DNA from: Azospirillum doebereinerae
Lineage (GTDB): Bacteria; Pseudomonadota; Alphaproteobacteria; Azospirillales; Azospirillaceae
Direction: 5' to 3'
Length of the DNA: 64,000 bases
Assembly (NCBI RefSeq): GCF_003989665.1
Contig: NZ_RZIJ01000014.1
Location: 62,001 to 126,000, forward strand
Of the stretch, positions 26,770 through 36,198 are shown in pieces. A program made the position numbers and the translations under genes. How positions within the stretch are numbered: the stretch's first letter is position 1; each line of letters opens with the position of its first letter. The notes below the pieces were generated by a model. It was not told the origin of the DNA and did no database searches. It worked only from the letters and a program-made list of their open reading frames with translations.

Positions 26770-26786
26770 CTGTCATGGACCTGTCA
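26770..26786. promoter_or_regulatory. Direct repeat CTGTCA-N5-CTGTCA upstream of tctC copy 2
   Basis: CTGTCATGGACCTGTCA: two half-sites at an 11-bp period, 90 bp before the tctC copy 2 start. The first half matches the PhoB consensus CTGTCAT completely. Orientation relative to the gene is the same as for the copy 1 site, and the distances to the start codons differ by only 7 bp, which supports a shared regulator. Confidence 0.62.
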
Positions 26787-27037
26787 ATCGGTGGCGCCGC
26801 GTGTAAAAAATAACGACGCGTGAGGACATCACCACCAATTCGCCGAAGCCGACGCCGCGGCTGGGCGCCATTCGACCGTGAACCCGAAACGATGGCTTTC
26901 CTCAAACCGCGATGCGCTTCCCGGCAAGGCAAGCGCGATCCGGCCAATCCCCGTGCCGTCCCCCTCCCGCGAGGGGAGAGGGCTTGTCCGCCATCAGAAA
27001 AGCTTCGAGCCGTTGCCTTGCTTGCCAGCCAAAGGCA
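26787..27037. other. Gene-poor interval between tctC and the ROK gene
   Basis: No coding frame is convincing here. It holds an AT-rich patch (GTGTAAAAAATAACG, 26801-26815) and a small hairpin at 26961-26976 (CCCCT, 6-nt loop, AGGGG). The hairpin lies about 60 nt downstream of the ROK stop codon on the minus strand and may serve as its transcript end, though no T tract follows. Confidence 0.45.
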
Positions 27038-28270
27038 TCAACCGGCCGCCGTCACCTCCGGCGGCGGGGTGCGGTCGAGCTTCGGGGTCATGGTCTCCAG
27101 CAGCGGCAGGGCGGCGGCGCCCAGCGCGGCGGTCAGACGGCCGGTGGTGCCGGCGATCACGCGCGGCACGTTCCGGTGGCGCCGGCCGGCGACGGAGGTC
27201 GGCAGCGGCTCCAGCGCGGCGATCAGGGCGGCGATGACGCCATCCGGAAGGACGCCGCCGAAGACGATGGCCTCGGGGTCGAACAGGTTCTCCAGCGTGA
27301 CGATCTGCGGGCCGAGCCGGGCGGCGGCCTCGGCGATCCACGCCGTCACCACCGGATGGCCCTCCCGGTGCAGCCGGGCGATGGCGTCGCTGTCCACGGC
27401 GGCGATCCCGGCGGCGGCCAACCGCTCCTCCAGCGCCTGGAGGGAGGCGTACTGCTCCAGACAGCCCCGGTTGCCGCAGGCGCAGGAACGGCCGCCGGCC
27501 TCGACGACGACATGGCCGATCTCCCCGGCGTTGCCGAAGGCCCCGCCGAACGGCCGCCCGTCGATCATGATGCCGAGCCCGAGCCCCTGGCCGAAATAGA
27601 GGTGGCAGAAGTTGCGCAGGCTCCGCGCCGCGCCGTGCAGCCGCTCGCCCACGGCGGCGGCGGTGGCGTCGTTGCCGAGCAGCACCGGCTCGCCCAACTC
27701 CGCCTCCGCCAGCGCGGCCTCGATCAGCGCCGCCGGGTCGAGCCCGTCCCAGCCCCCCAGCGTGGTCGGCCCGCCGGGGATCAGTCCGTCCACCCCGAAC
27801 GGCCCCGGCATGACGACGCCGACCCCGAGCAGGGCCGAGCGGCGGATCGAGTCGGTGGCGCGGATGGCGGCGACCTCGCCCGCGATGAGCGGCAGGACAT
27901 GGGCCGGATCGGTGGCGGCGATGGACCGCTCGCGCTGGGCGCGCAGCCGCCCGGCGAGATCGACCGCCAGCGTGGTCAGGCGGTGCGCGCCGATCTCGAT
28001 GCCCAGCGTCACGCCGCCGTCCGGGTTGACCGCGAATTGGATCGGCGGCTGCCCGCGCCCGCTGCGCCGCCGGCCGTCCTCGACCAGCAGTCCCTCGGCC
28101 AGCAGTTCGCCGACGATGTTGGACACCGCCTGCGCTGTCAGGTGGGCGATCCGCGCGATGTCGGTGCGGCCGAGCGGGCCATGCAGGCGGACGGCCTCCA
28201 GGACGACCCGGCGGTTGTGCGACCGGCTGCGTCCGGGGTTGTTGCCGATGGCGTGCGATGCCGGCGTCAT
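27038..28270 (-). CDS. ROK family transcriptional repressor
   Basis: 410 aa with the NagC/Mlc/XylR layout. An N-terminal winged HTH (about 15-75: NNPGRSRSHNRRVVLEAVRLHGPLGRTDIARI, TAQAVSNIVGELLAEGL) is followed by a sugar-kinase-like ROK domain with a GIEIGAHRLT phosphate loop. The zinc motif is intact, CACGNRGCLEQYAS, preceded by GEIGH. ATG 28270 follows GAGGACC. The gene is divergent from a sugar ABC operon with 204 bp between start codons, and a short inverted repeat sits in the shared region. It most likely represses that operon and is released by a (phospho)sugar. Confidence 0.93.
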   Translation of the reverse strand: MTPASHAIGNNPGRSRSHNRRVVLEAVRLHGPLGRTDIARIAHLTAQAVSNIVGELLAEGLLVEDGRRRSGRGQPPIQFAVNPDGGVTLGIEIGAHRLTTLAVDLAGRLRAQRERSIAATDPAHVLPLIAGEVAAIRATDSIRRSALLGVGVVMPGPFGVDGLIPGGPTTLGGWDGLDPAALIEAALAEAELGEPVLLGNDATAAAVGERLHGAARSLRNFCHLYFGQGLGLGIMIDGRPFGGAFGNAGEIGHVVVEAGGRSCACGNRGCLEQYASLQALEERLAAAGIAAVDSDAIARLHREGHPVVTAWIAEAAARLGPQIVTLENLFDPEAIVFGGVLPDGVIAALIAALEPLPTSVAGRRHRNVPRVIAGTTGRLTAALGAAALPLLETMTPKLDRTPPPEVTAAG

Positions 28271-28332
28271 AAGGTCCTCGCGGCGTGGTGCGGAGCCATC
28301 GGCCCGGGACTGAGGATGCGGTCGTCTCATAA

Positions 28333-28350
28333 ATAACTCAAGTTAGTTAT
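28333..28350. promoter_or_regulatory. Candidate ROK operator
   Basis: ATAACT (28333-28338) and AGTTAT (28345-28350) are inverted arms around CAAGTT. The inner TAACT-CA-AGTTA is also symmetric. A TTGACA-like element follows at 28354-28359. The AT-rich island stands out in the divergent region between the ROK gene and its presumed target operon. Operator function is inferred. Confidence 0.48.
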
Positions 28351-28474
28351 CTTATTGACAGGGTCGGCGGGGCTGGGTCACTTTTGTGTCAGCGGCGCGG
28401 CAGCAGCGACCGTGGGTGAACCAACAACGCTCGCAGGCCCGGCCTCGCGCCGCCGGCCCCGATGGAGGTGACGC

Positions 28475-29761
28475 ATGCGGATGTCGAAACGGATTGCCGG
28501 AAATTCCTTCACCAAAAAGCTCCTCGCCGGTGCGGCCTTCGGAATCGGGCTGACGCTCGCCGGACAGGCCGGGGCCGTCGAGATCGAGTATTGGCAGTAC
28601 ATCTTCGACACCCGCGTCAAGGCGATGGACCAGTTGATCGGCAAGTTCCAGGCCGCCAACCCCGACATCAAGGTCAAGCAGACCACCTTCCCCTACGCCG
28701 ACTACCAGACCAAGGTCTCGGCCGCCGTCGCCGCCGGCAACGGTCCCGACGTGGTCCAGCTCTTCTACGGCTGGCTCGACGGCTTCGTCGCCGCCAAGCT
28801 GATCCAGCCGTTGCCCAAGGACGTCTTCCCAGGCGCCGCCATCGAGGCCGACTTCTTCCCCATCGTCTCGGCGATGAAGCGCGGCGAGGATTACTACGGG
28901 CTGCCGACGGCGGTGCGCTCGCTGGCTCTGTTCTACAACAAAAAGCTGCTGGCCGACGCCGGGCTCGATCCGAACACGCCGCCCAAGACCCTCGACGACC
29001 TCGTGACCATGGCGGAGAAGACCGTCAAACGCGACGGCGCCGGCAACATCACGTCCGAGGGCTTCGCGCTGGACATGGCCGGGCAGGACCACCAGTGGTG
29101 GCGCGAGGTGCTGGTGCGCCAGTTCGGCGGCGCGCCCTACGCCGAGGGCGACCGCAAGGTGACCTACGGCGACGCGGCCGGGGCCAAGGCGCTCGCCTTC
29201 TACACCGACCTCCAGCTCAAGCAGAAGGTCGGCCAGCTCGGCTTCATGGACGAGGCGCAGGCCGCCTTCAAGGCCGGCAAGGCGACCTTCACCATCGACG
29301 GCACCTTCCGCCTCGGCGCCTTCTCCGCCATCAAGGGCTTCGAGTGGGGGGTGGCCGAACTGCCGGCCAACGCGCAAGGCGTGCGCAGCAACTACGCCAG
29401 CTACTTCGCCAACGCCATCACCGCCAAGGCCGAGGGCGAGAAGAAGGCGGCCGCCGCCAAGTTCCTCGCCTACCTCTCCTCGCCCGAGGCGATGGAGGTC
29501 TGGCTGAAGGTGGTGGGCGAGCTGCCGGCGCGCCGCGCCGTGGCGCTGACCGACGCCAACCTCGCCAACCCGATCCACGGCCCCTTCCTGGCCGGGCTGA
29601 CCAACGCCCACACCACCATGTTCGTGGACGAGGCCGCGCAGCGGCAGATCACCATGGACATGGTCAACCGCGTCCTGCTCCAGGGCCAGAGCCCGGCCGA
29701 CGCCGTGGCCGCCGCCGCCACGGCCGAGCAGGCGCTGATCGACCGCGTGACCAAGAAGTGA
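28475..29761 (+). CDS. Sugar ABC transporter substrate-binding protein (family 1)
   Basis: 428 aa, CUT1-type extracellular binding protein. A signal peptide ends near residue 34 (GQAGA then VEIEYWQYIFDTRVKAMDQL). Typical elements are KFQAANPDIKVKQTTFPYADYQTKVSAAVAAGNGPDVVQLFYGW, the LALFYNKKLLADAGLD segment and the C-terminal FLAYLSSPEAMEVWLKV. GGAGGTG lies before ATG 28475. It delivers the sugar to the two permeases that follow. It is the first gene of a seven-gene unit and divergent from the ROK repressor. Confidence 0.94.
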   Translation: MRMSKRIAGNSFTKKLLAGAAFGIGLTLAGQAGAVEIEYWQYIFDTRVKAMDQLIGKFQAANPDIKVKQTTFPYADYQTKVSAAVAAGNGPDVVQLFYGWLDGFVAAKLIQPLPKDVFPGAAIEADFFPIVSAMKRGEDYYGLPTAVRSLALFYNKKLLADAGLDPNTPPKTLDDLVTMAEKTVKRDGAGNITSEGFALDMAGQDHQWWREVLVRQFGGAPYAEGDRKVTYGDAAGAKALAFYTDLQLKQKVGQLGFMDEAQAAFKAGKATFTIDGTFRLGAFSAIKGFEWGVAELPANAQGVRSNYASYFANAITAKAEGEKKAAAAKFLAYLSSPEAMEVWLKVVGELPARRAVALTDANLANPIHGPFLAGLTNAHTTMFVDEAAQRQITMDMVNRVLLQGQSPADAVAAAATAEQALIDRVTKK

Positions 29762-29772
29762 CGAGGCTGGAC

Positions 29773-30711
29773 ATGCATGAGGCTCCGGCAACGCCTGGAA
29801 CGGAGAGGAGAGCCGGCCGCCTGTCGGACCGGCTGACCCTCTCCGCCAAGCGCGTGCTGTGGGCGTGGCTGTTCCTGGCGGTGCCGGTGGTCTTCTACGG
29901 GGCGATCCGGTTCTGGCCGACGGCGGAGGCCTTCTGGATCTCCTTCACCGACTGGAACCTGCTGCGCCCCGCCCAGTTCGTCGGGTTGGACAACTACCGG
30001 CGCCTGCTCGCCGACCCGTTGTTCTGGAAGGTGTTCGCCAACACCTTCCTCTACCTGATCCTGGGCACGCCGGTCAGCCTCGTGCTGTCCTTCGCCATCG
30101 CCTACCATCTCGACCGCGTGCGCTTCCTGCACGGCTTCCTGCGCGCGCTGTACTTCCTGCCCTTCCTGACCACCGCCGTGGCGATGGCCTGGGTCTGGCG
30201 CTACTTTTTCCAGCCGGTGCCGATCGGGCCGATCAACAACCTGCTGGCCTCGCTCGGCCTGCCGGCGCAGCCCTTCCTGCGCTCGACCCTCCAGGCGCTG
30301 CCGACCATCCTGGTCCCGGCGGTGTGGGCCGGCATGGGCTTCCAGATCATCATCTTCCTGGCCGGGCTGCGCGCCATCCCGACCTCCTACTACGAGGCGG
30401 CGCGCATCGACGGCTTGAGCGAGCGCGCCATCCTGTGGCGCATCACCCTGCCGCTGCTGAAGCCGACGCTGGTCTTCCTGGTGGTGTTCGCCTCGATCGG
30501 CTTCCTGCGCATCTTCGACTACGTCTACAACATGAACACCAACGATCCCGGCGGGCCGCTCGATTCGACCAAGCCGCTGGTGATCATGATCTACCAGACC
30601 GCCTTCAAGTCCTACGACGTCGGCTACGCGTCGGCCCAGACGGTGGTGCTGTTCCTGATCCTGCTGGCGATCTCCCTGCTCCAGCTCCGGCTGATGAGGC
30701 AACCGACATGA
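29773..30711 (+). CDS. Sugar ABC transporter permease (MalF/UgpA type)
   Basis: 312 aa with six membrane segments. The ATPase-coupling EAA loop reads EAARIDGLSERAILWRITLPLLKPTL near 215-240. ATG 29773 lies 11 bp after the binding-protein stop. Its stop overlaps the start of the next permease by 4 bp (ATGA), so translation is coupled. Together with the second permease it forms the CUT1 channel. Confidence 0.94.
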   Translation: MHEAPATPGTERRAGRLSDRLTLSAKRVLWAWLFLAVPVVFYGAIRFWPTAEAFWISFTDWNLLRPAQFVGLDNYRRLLADPLFWKVFANTFLYLILGTPVSLVLSFAIAYHLDRVRFLHGFLRALYFLPFLTTAVAMAWVWRYFFQPVPIGPINNLLASLGLPAQPFLRSTLQALPTILVPAVWAGMGFQIIIFLAGLRAIPTSYYEAARIDGLSERAILWRITLPLLKPTLVFLVVFASIGFLRIFDYVYNMNTNDPGGPLDSTKPLVIMIYQTAFKSYDVGYASAQTVVLFLILLAISLLQLRLMRQPT

Positions 30712-31535
30712 CGGCGCTTTCGAAGGCCCGCCCCGGCCGGGTGGTGGCCTGGACCCTGCTGTTCCTCGGCGGAATCGTCATGGTGACGCCGATCCTGTTC
30801 ATGTTCTCGACCTCGCTGAAGGATTCCTCCCAGGTCTTCGACCTGCGGCTGGTCCCGGCCGAGCCGACGCTGGACAATTACCGGACCATCCTGGAGGACG
30901 GGCGCTTCCTGCGCTGGTTCCTCAACTCGCTGTTCATCGCCGTGCTGGCGACGGTGTCCAACGTCTTCTTCGACGGGCTGGTCGGCTACACGCTGGCCAA
31001 GTTCCGCTTCCCCGGCCGCCGGCTGGTGTTCCTCGCCATCCTGTCGACGCTGATGATCCCGACCGAGATGCTGGTGATCCCCTGGTACCTGATGGCGAGC
31101 CGCTTCGGCTGGCTCGACAGCTATTGGGGCATCGTCTTCCCCGGCCTGATGACCGCCTTCGGCACCTTCCTGATGCGCCAGTTCTTCGAGACCGTGCCCG
31201 ACGATTTCCTGGAGGCGGCGCGCATCGACGGGCTGAACGAGTTCACCATCTGGTGGAAGGTGGCGATGCCGCTGGTGACGCCGGCCCTGTCGGCGCTGGC
31301 GATCTTCACCTTCCTCGGCAACTGGACGGCCTTCATCTGGCCGCTGATCGTCTCCACCCGCGCCGAGATGTTCACCCTGCCGGTCGGGCTGTCGAGCTTC
31401 TCGGTCGAGCAGTCGGTGGCCTGGGAGATGATCATGACCGGGGCGGCCATCGCCACGCTGCCGACGCTCCTCGTCTTCCTCGTTCTGCAACGCTTCATCG
31501 TGCGCGGCGTCATGCTGGCCGGATTGAAAGGGTGA
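30708..31535 (+). CDS. Sugar ABC transporter permease (MalG/UgpE type)
   Basis: 275 aa with six membrane segments. The EAA loop EAARIDGLNEFTIWWKVAMPLVTPAL is near 170-195. The family-typical end RFIVRGVMLAGLKG is complete. Its start overlaps the previous stop (ATGA) and the next gene begins 5 bp after its stop, placing it inside a tight operon. Confidence 0.95.
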   Translation: MTALSKARPGRVVAWTLLFLGGIVMVTPILFMFSTSLKDSSQVFDLRLVPAEPTLDNYRTILEDGRFLRWFLNSLFIAVLATVSNVFFDGLVGYTLAKFRFPGRRLVFLAILSTLMIPTEMLVIPWYLMASRFGWLDSYWGIVFPGLMTAFGTFLMRQFFETVPDDFLEAARIDGLNEFTIWWKVAMPLVTPALSALAIFTFLGNWTAFIWPLIVSTRAEMFTLPVGLSSFSVEQSVAWEMIMTGAAIATLPTLLVFLVLQRFIVRGVMLAGLKG

Positions 31536-31540
31536 TCGCC

Positions 31541-33061
31541 ATGTCCGACCCACGCAGCCTCGACCCACGCAGCGCGGACGACAGCCGCTTTCCCGACCCC
31601 GTCTACAAGGAGACGGTGCTGCGCCCGCTGTTCGACGGCGCCAAGGCGGCGCATGTCGAGGGCTTCCGCGCCATCGACCGCGCGCATCTGGTGATGCTGG
31701 CCGAGACCGGCATCCTCGACCGGCCGACCGCCCAGGCCATCGCCCGGGCGCTGGAGGCCATCGACCGCGAGATCGACGTGCCCGCCCTGACCTACACCGG
31801 CGAGGTCGAGGACTTCTTCTTCCTGATCGAGAAGGAGCTGAAGACCCGGCTCGGCCCCGACGTCGCCGGGCGGCTGCACACCGCGCGCTCGCGCAACGAC
31901 ATCGACCACACCCTGTTCAAGCTGGCGCTGAAGGACCGCATCGACGGCTTCCTCGCCCGTGCCTTCGCGCTGGCCGAGACGCTGCTGCGCGTCGCCCGGC
32001 GCGACCGCGACACGCCCATCGTCGCCTACACCCACGGCCAGCCGGCGCAGCCCTCCACCTTCGGCCATTACCTGTCGGCGGTGATCGAGGTGGTGCTGCG
32101 CGACACCGCCCGCATGGCGGCGGCGCGCGGCATCGTCGACCGCTGCCCGATGGGGGCGGCGGCGATCACCACCTCGGGCTTCCCGATCGACCGCGCGCGG
32201 ATGGCCGAGCTGCTCGGCTTCGCCCGGCCGCTGGAGAATTCCTACGGCTGCATCGCCGCCGTCGATTACGTGACCTCCACCTATTCGGCGCTGGAGCTGT
32301 TCGCGCTGCATCTCGGCCGGCCGATCCAGGATCTCCAGGTCTGGACCTCCTTCGAGGTCGGGCAGGTCTACGCCCCCAACGCCTTCGTGCAGATCAGCTC
32401 GATCATGCCGCAGAAGCGCAACCCGGTGCCGATCGAGCATCTGCGCCACCTCGCCTCGCAGACGGCGGCGCGCGCCCACGCGGTCGTCACCATCATGCAC
32501 AACACCCCCTTCACCGACATGAACGACAGCGAGGGCGAGTCCCAGGGCTTCGGCCACGAGGCCTTCGCCCAGGCCGACCGGGTGCTGGCGCTCTACACCG
32601 CGCTGATCGAGGCGGTGCGCATCGACCCCGCCAAGGTCGCCCGCAACACGCGACGGAGCTGCATCACCATCACCGAGCTGGCCGACAGCCTGGTGCGCCG
32701 CGAGGGTCTGTCCTTCCGGCAGGCGCACGAGATCGCCGCCGCCGTCGCCCGCGCCGTGGTGGCGGTGGAGGGCGACATCGGGACCGACGGCTACGCGCCG
32801 TTCCGCGCCGCCTTCGCCCAGGCGACGGGCCGGGAAAGCCTGCTGTCCGCCGAGGACTACGCCGGCGTCGTCTCGGTCGAGCATTTCATCGCCGTGCGCG
32901 ACCGGCTGGGCGGCCCCGCCCCGGCGGCGCTCGACGCCGCCTTCGCCCGCTACGAGGCCGAGCTTGCCGCGCTGAAGACCACGGCGGCAGCCGACGCCGA
33001 ACGCGAGCGCGACGCCGCCAAACGCCGCGCCGCCGGCTTCGCCGCCCTTCTCGGAGACTGA
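31541..33061 (+). CDS. Argininosuccinate-lyase-like enzyme in a sugar operon
   Basis: 506 aa, fumarase/aspartase superfamily. Three conserved regions are present: HTARSRNDIDHTLFKL, YTHGQPAQPSTFGHYL and the catalytic serine loop SSIMPQKRNP near 286-295. Close relatives release fumarate from an N-substituted aspartate, as in argininosuccinate or ethylenediamine disuccinate. True ArgH genes normally sit with arginine genes. This one lies between permease and ATPase genes of a sugar ABC operon, spaced 5 bp on each side or less. The substrate is therefore more likely an aspartate-linked sugar or another C-N compound taken up by this transporter. It is longer than ordinary ArgH (about 460), with an extended Ala/Arg-rich C-terminus. 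Confidence 0.88.
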   Translation: MSDPRSLDPRSADDSRFPDPVYKETVLRPLFDGAKAAHVEGFRAIDRAHLVMLAETGILDRPTAQAIARALEAIDREIDVPALTYTGEVEDFFFLIEKELKTRLGPDVAGRLHTARSRNDIDHTLFKLALKDRIDGFLARAFALAETLLRVARRDRDTPIVAYTHGQPAQPSTFGHYLSAVIEVVLRDTARMAAARGIVDRCPMGAAAITTSGFPIDRARMAELLGFARPLENSYGCIAAVDYVTSTYSALELFALHLGRPIQDLQVWTSFEVGQVYAPNAFVQISSIMPQKRNPVPIEHLRHLASQTAARAHAVVTIMHNTPFTDMNDSEGESQGFGHEAFAQADRVLALYTALIEAVRIDPAKVARNTRRSCITITELADSLVRREGLSFRQAHEIAAAVARAVVAVEGDIGTDGYAPFRAAFAQATGRESLLSAEDYAGVVSVEHFIAVRDRLGGPAPAALDAAFARYEAELAALKTTAAADAERERDAAKRRAAGFAALLGD

Positions 33062-33065
33062 TCCC

Positions 33066-34187
<1,122 letters not shown>

Positions 34188-34191
34188 CCCC

Positions 34192-35088
34192 ATGCCGAAC
34201 GCCGACACCCACGGGATCCTGTGCCTCGGGCGCCTCTATTGCGACCTGCTGTTCACCGGCCTCGCCGAGATGCCCGAACTCGGGCGGGAGCGCTTCGCCG
34301 GGGGGTTCGCCCTCTCGGCCGGCGGCGGCGGCTACATCACCGCCGCGCATCTGGCGGCGCGCGGTCGCCCGGCCTTCCTTGCCAGCCGCCTCGGACTCGA
34401 CGCGCTGTCCTGCGCGCTGGAGGCGGAGCTGGCGGCCAGCGGCGTCGACCTCGGCCACCTTGAACGCTCCGCCGAAGCCGGGCCGCAGCCGACCGTCGCC
34501 CTGGTGCAGGGCAGCGAGCGGGCCTTCGTGTCGCGCCGCGCCGGCACCGCGCGGCCGGCGACGCTTGACGCCGCCCTCGCCGACCGGCGCGTCCGCCACC
34601 TGCACATCGCCGAATACGCCACGCTTCACGAGATCCCCGGCCTCGTCGCCCAAGCCAAGGCCCGCGGCCTGTCGGTGTCGCTCGACCCGAGCTGGGACGA
34701 CGCGCTGATCCGAGACCCCGGCCTGCTGGCGGCCTGCGCCGGAATCGACCTGTTTCTTCCCAACGAGGAGGAGTTGCGGGCGATCACCGGCCGCGCCGAC
34801 GTCCAGGACGGGCTCGACCGCCTCGCCGACGCCTTTCCCCTGACGGTGGTGAAGCGCGGCGGAGACGGCGCGGTGCTGGCCGGAGCCGGCGGCCTGCGGC
34901 TGTCGATGGCGGCGGAGACGGTCCCCGTGGTGGACACCACCGGGGCCGGCGACGCCTTCAACGCCGGCTTCCTGGACGCTTGGCTCGACGGCTACGGCCA
35001 CCGGGCCTGCCTTGCGGCGGCGATCGCCACCGGCAGCGCCTCGGTCGGCCGTACCGGCGGCGCCCCACGCCCTGACGCTTCGCCTTGA
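34192..35088 (+). CDS. PfkB family carbohydrate kinase
   Basis: 298 aa ribokinase-type fold. The substrate-side motif is AGGGGYITAAHLAARG near 48 and the signature VDTTGAGDAFNAGF near 247-260 includes the catalytic Asp254. It would phosphorylate the sugar part of the imported compound at the expense of ATP. Relatives include ribokinase and fructoselysine kinase FrlD; the ligand cannot be chosen from motifs alone. The gene starts 4 bp after the ATPase stop. Confidence 0.92.
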   Translation: MPNADTHGILCLGRLYCDLLFTGLAEMPELGRERFAGGFALSAGGGGYITAAHLAARGRPAFLASRLGLDALSCALEAELAASGVDLGHLERSAEAGPQPTVALVQGSERAFVSRRAGTARPATLDAALADRRVRHLHIAEYATLHEIPGLVAQAKARGLSVSLDPSWDDALIRDPGLLAACAGIDLFLPNEEELRAITGRADVQDGLDRLADAFPLTVVKRGGDGAVLAGAGGLRLSMAAETVPVVDTTGAGDAFNAGFLDAWLDGYGHRACLAAAIATGSASVGRTGGAPRPDASP

Positions 35089-35104
35089 CGACGGGATGCG
35101 ACCG

Positions 35105-36136
35105 ATGACGACCGCGCAATCGCTGATGCTGACCGAGACCAACGAGTCGCCCGCCGTGGTCGCGGCCCTGCTCGACCGCGAGGCGGCGGTCTTCGCCGAG
35201 ATCGCCCGCCTGTTCGCGGCGCGGCGCCCGACGGTGGTGACCACCGCCGCGCGCGGCTCGTCCGACCACGCCGCGACCTTCTTCAAATACCTGATGGAGA
35301 TCCGGACGGGCATCCCCGTCGCCTCGATCGGCCCCTCGGTCGCGTCGGTCTACGGCGCGCCCCTGCGTCTCGACGACGGCGTCCACGTCACCGTCTCGCA
35401 ATCGGGAGCGAGCCCGGACATCGTGGCGCTCCAGGCCGCCGCCAAGCGCGGCGGCGCCGTCACCGTCGCCGTCGTCAACGTCACCGACAGCCCGCTCGCC
35501 CGCGAGGCCGATCTCGTGCTGGCGCTGCACGCGGGGGCCGAGCGCAGCGTCGCCGCGACGAAATCCTTCATCGCCACCGGCGCGGCGCTCGCCGCCATGG
35601 TCGCCGCCGTTGCCGGGGACGACGCGCTGCGCCATGGCGTCGGCGCGTTGCCCGGCGCGCTGGCCGCCGCGACCGCCGTCGACACCACGGACATCGCCGA
35701 CACGCTGGCCGTCGCGACCTCCTTCTACACCGCCGGGCGCGGCCCCGGTTACGCCATCGCGCTGGAGGCGGCGCTGAAGGCCAAGGAAACCACCGGAATC
35801 CACGCCGAGGCCTTCTCCTTGGCGGAGCTGATGCACGGGCCGCTGCGGTTGGTGGGGGCCGGCTTCCCCGTCGTCGCCTTCGTTCCCGACGATGCGGCCT
35901 TCGATCACAACCGGCAGGCCCTGGACCGGCTGGCGGCCCTCGGCGCCGTCGCTCGGCCGCTGTCGGCATCCCCCCTGCCCGGCTCCGGCGGCGCGGTTCC
36001 GACGACCGGTTCCGGCCTGATCGACCCGCTGGTGTCGATCGCCTGCTATTACCGGATGATCGAAGCCGTGGCCCGCCGCAAGGGCCTCGACCCCGACCGG
36101 CCGGCCAACCTGTCCAAGGTGACGGCGACGACCTGA
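35105..36136 (+). CDS. GlmS/NagB-II-like SIS domain enzyme
   Basis: 343 aa with two SIS domains. The first has ARGSSDHAATFFKYLME and VSQSGASPDIVALQ, which bind a sugar phosphate. The second carries the catalytic-looking stretch ALKAKETTGIHAEAFSLAELMHGP, matching the isomerase half of glucosamine-6-phosphate synthase rather than FrlB. The C-terminus NLSKVTATT also follows that group, where a terminal Lys helps catalysis. It probably deaminates or isomerises an amino-sugar phosphate made by the adjacent kinase. ATG 35105 was chosen; ATG 35096 is also in frame. Last gene of the ROK-controlled unit. Confidence 0.9.
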   Translation: MTTAQSLMLTETNESPAVVAALLDREAAVFAEIARLFAARRPTVVTTAARGSSDHAATFFKYLMEIRTGIPVASIGPSVASVYGAPLRLDDGVHVTVSQSGASPDIVALQAAAKRGGAVTVAVVNVTDSPLAREADLVLALHAGAERSVAATKSFIATGAALAAMVAAVAGDDALRHGVGALPGALAAATAVDTTDIADTLAVATSFYTAGRGPGYAIALEAALKAKETTGIHAEAFSLAELMHGPLRLVGAGFPVVAFVPDDAAFDHNRQALDRLAALGAVARPLSASPLPGSGGAVPTTGSGLIDPLVSIACYYRMIEAVARRKGLDPDRPANLSKVTATT

Positions 36137-36198
36137 CCCGACCGCTCCGCCTACCCATCGGACAGGGGTTGGGATGGAGCAAGCCCGGCCGGATAGGA

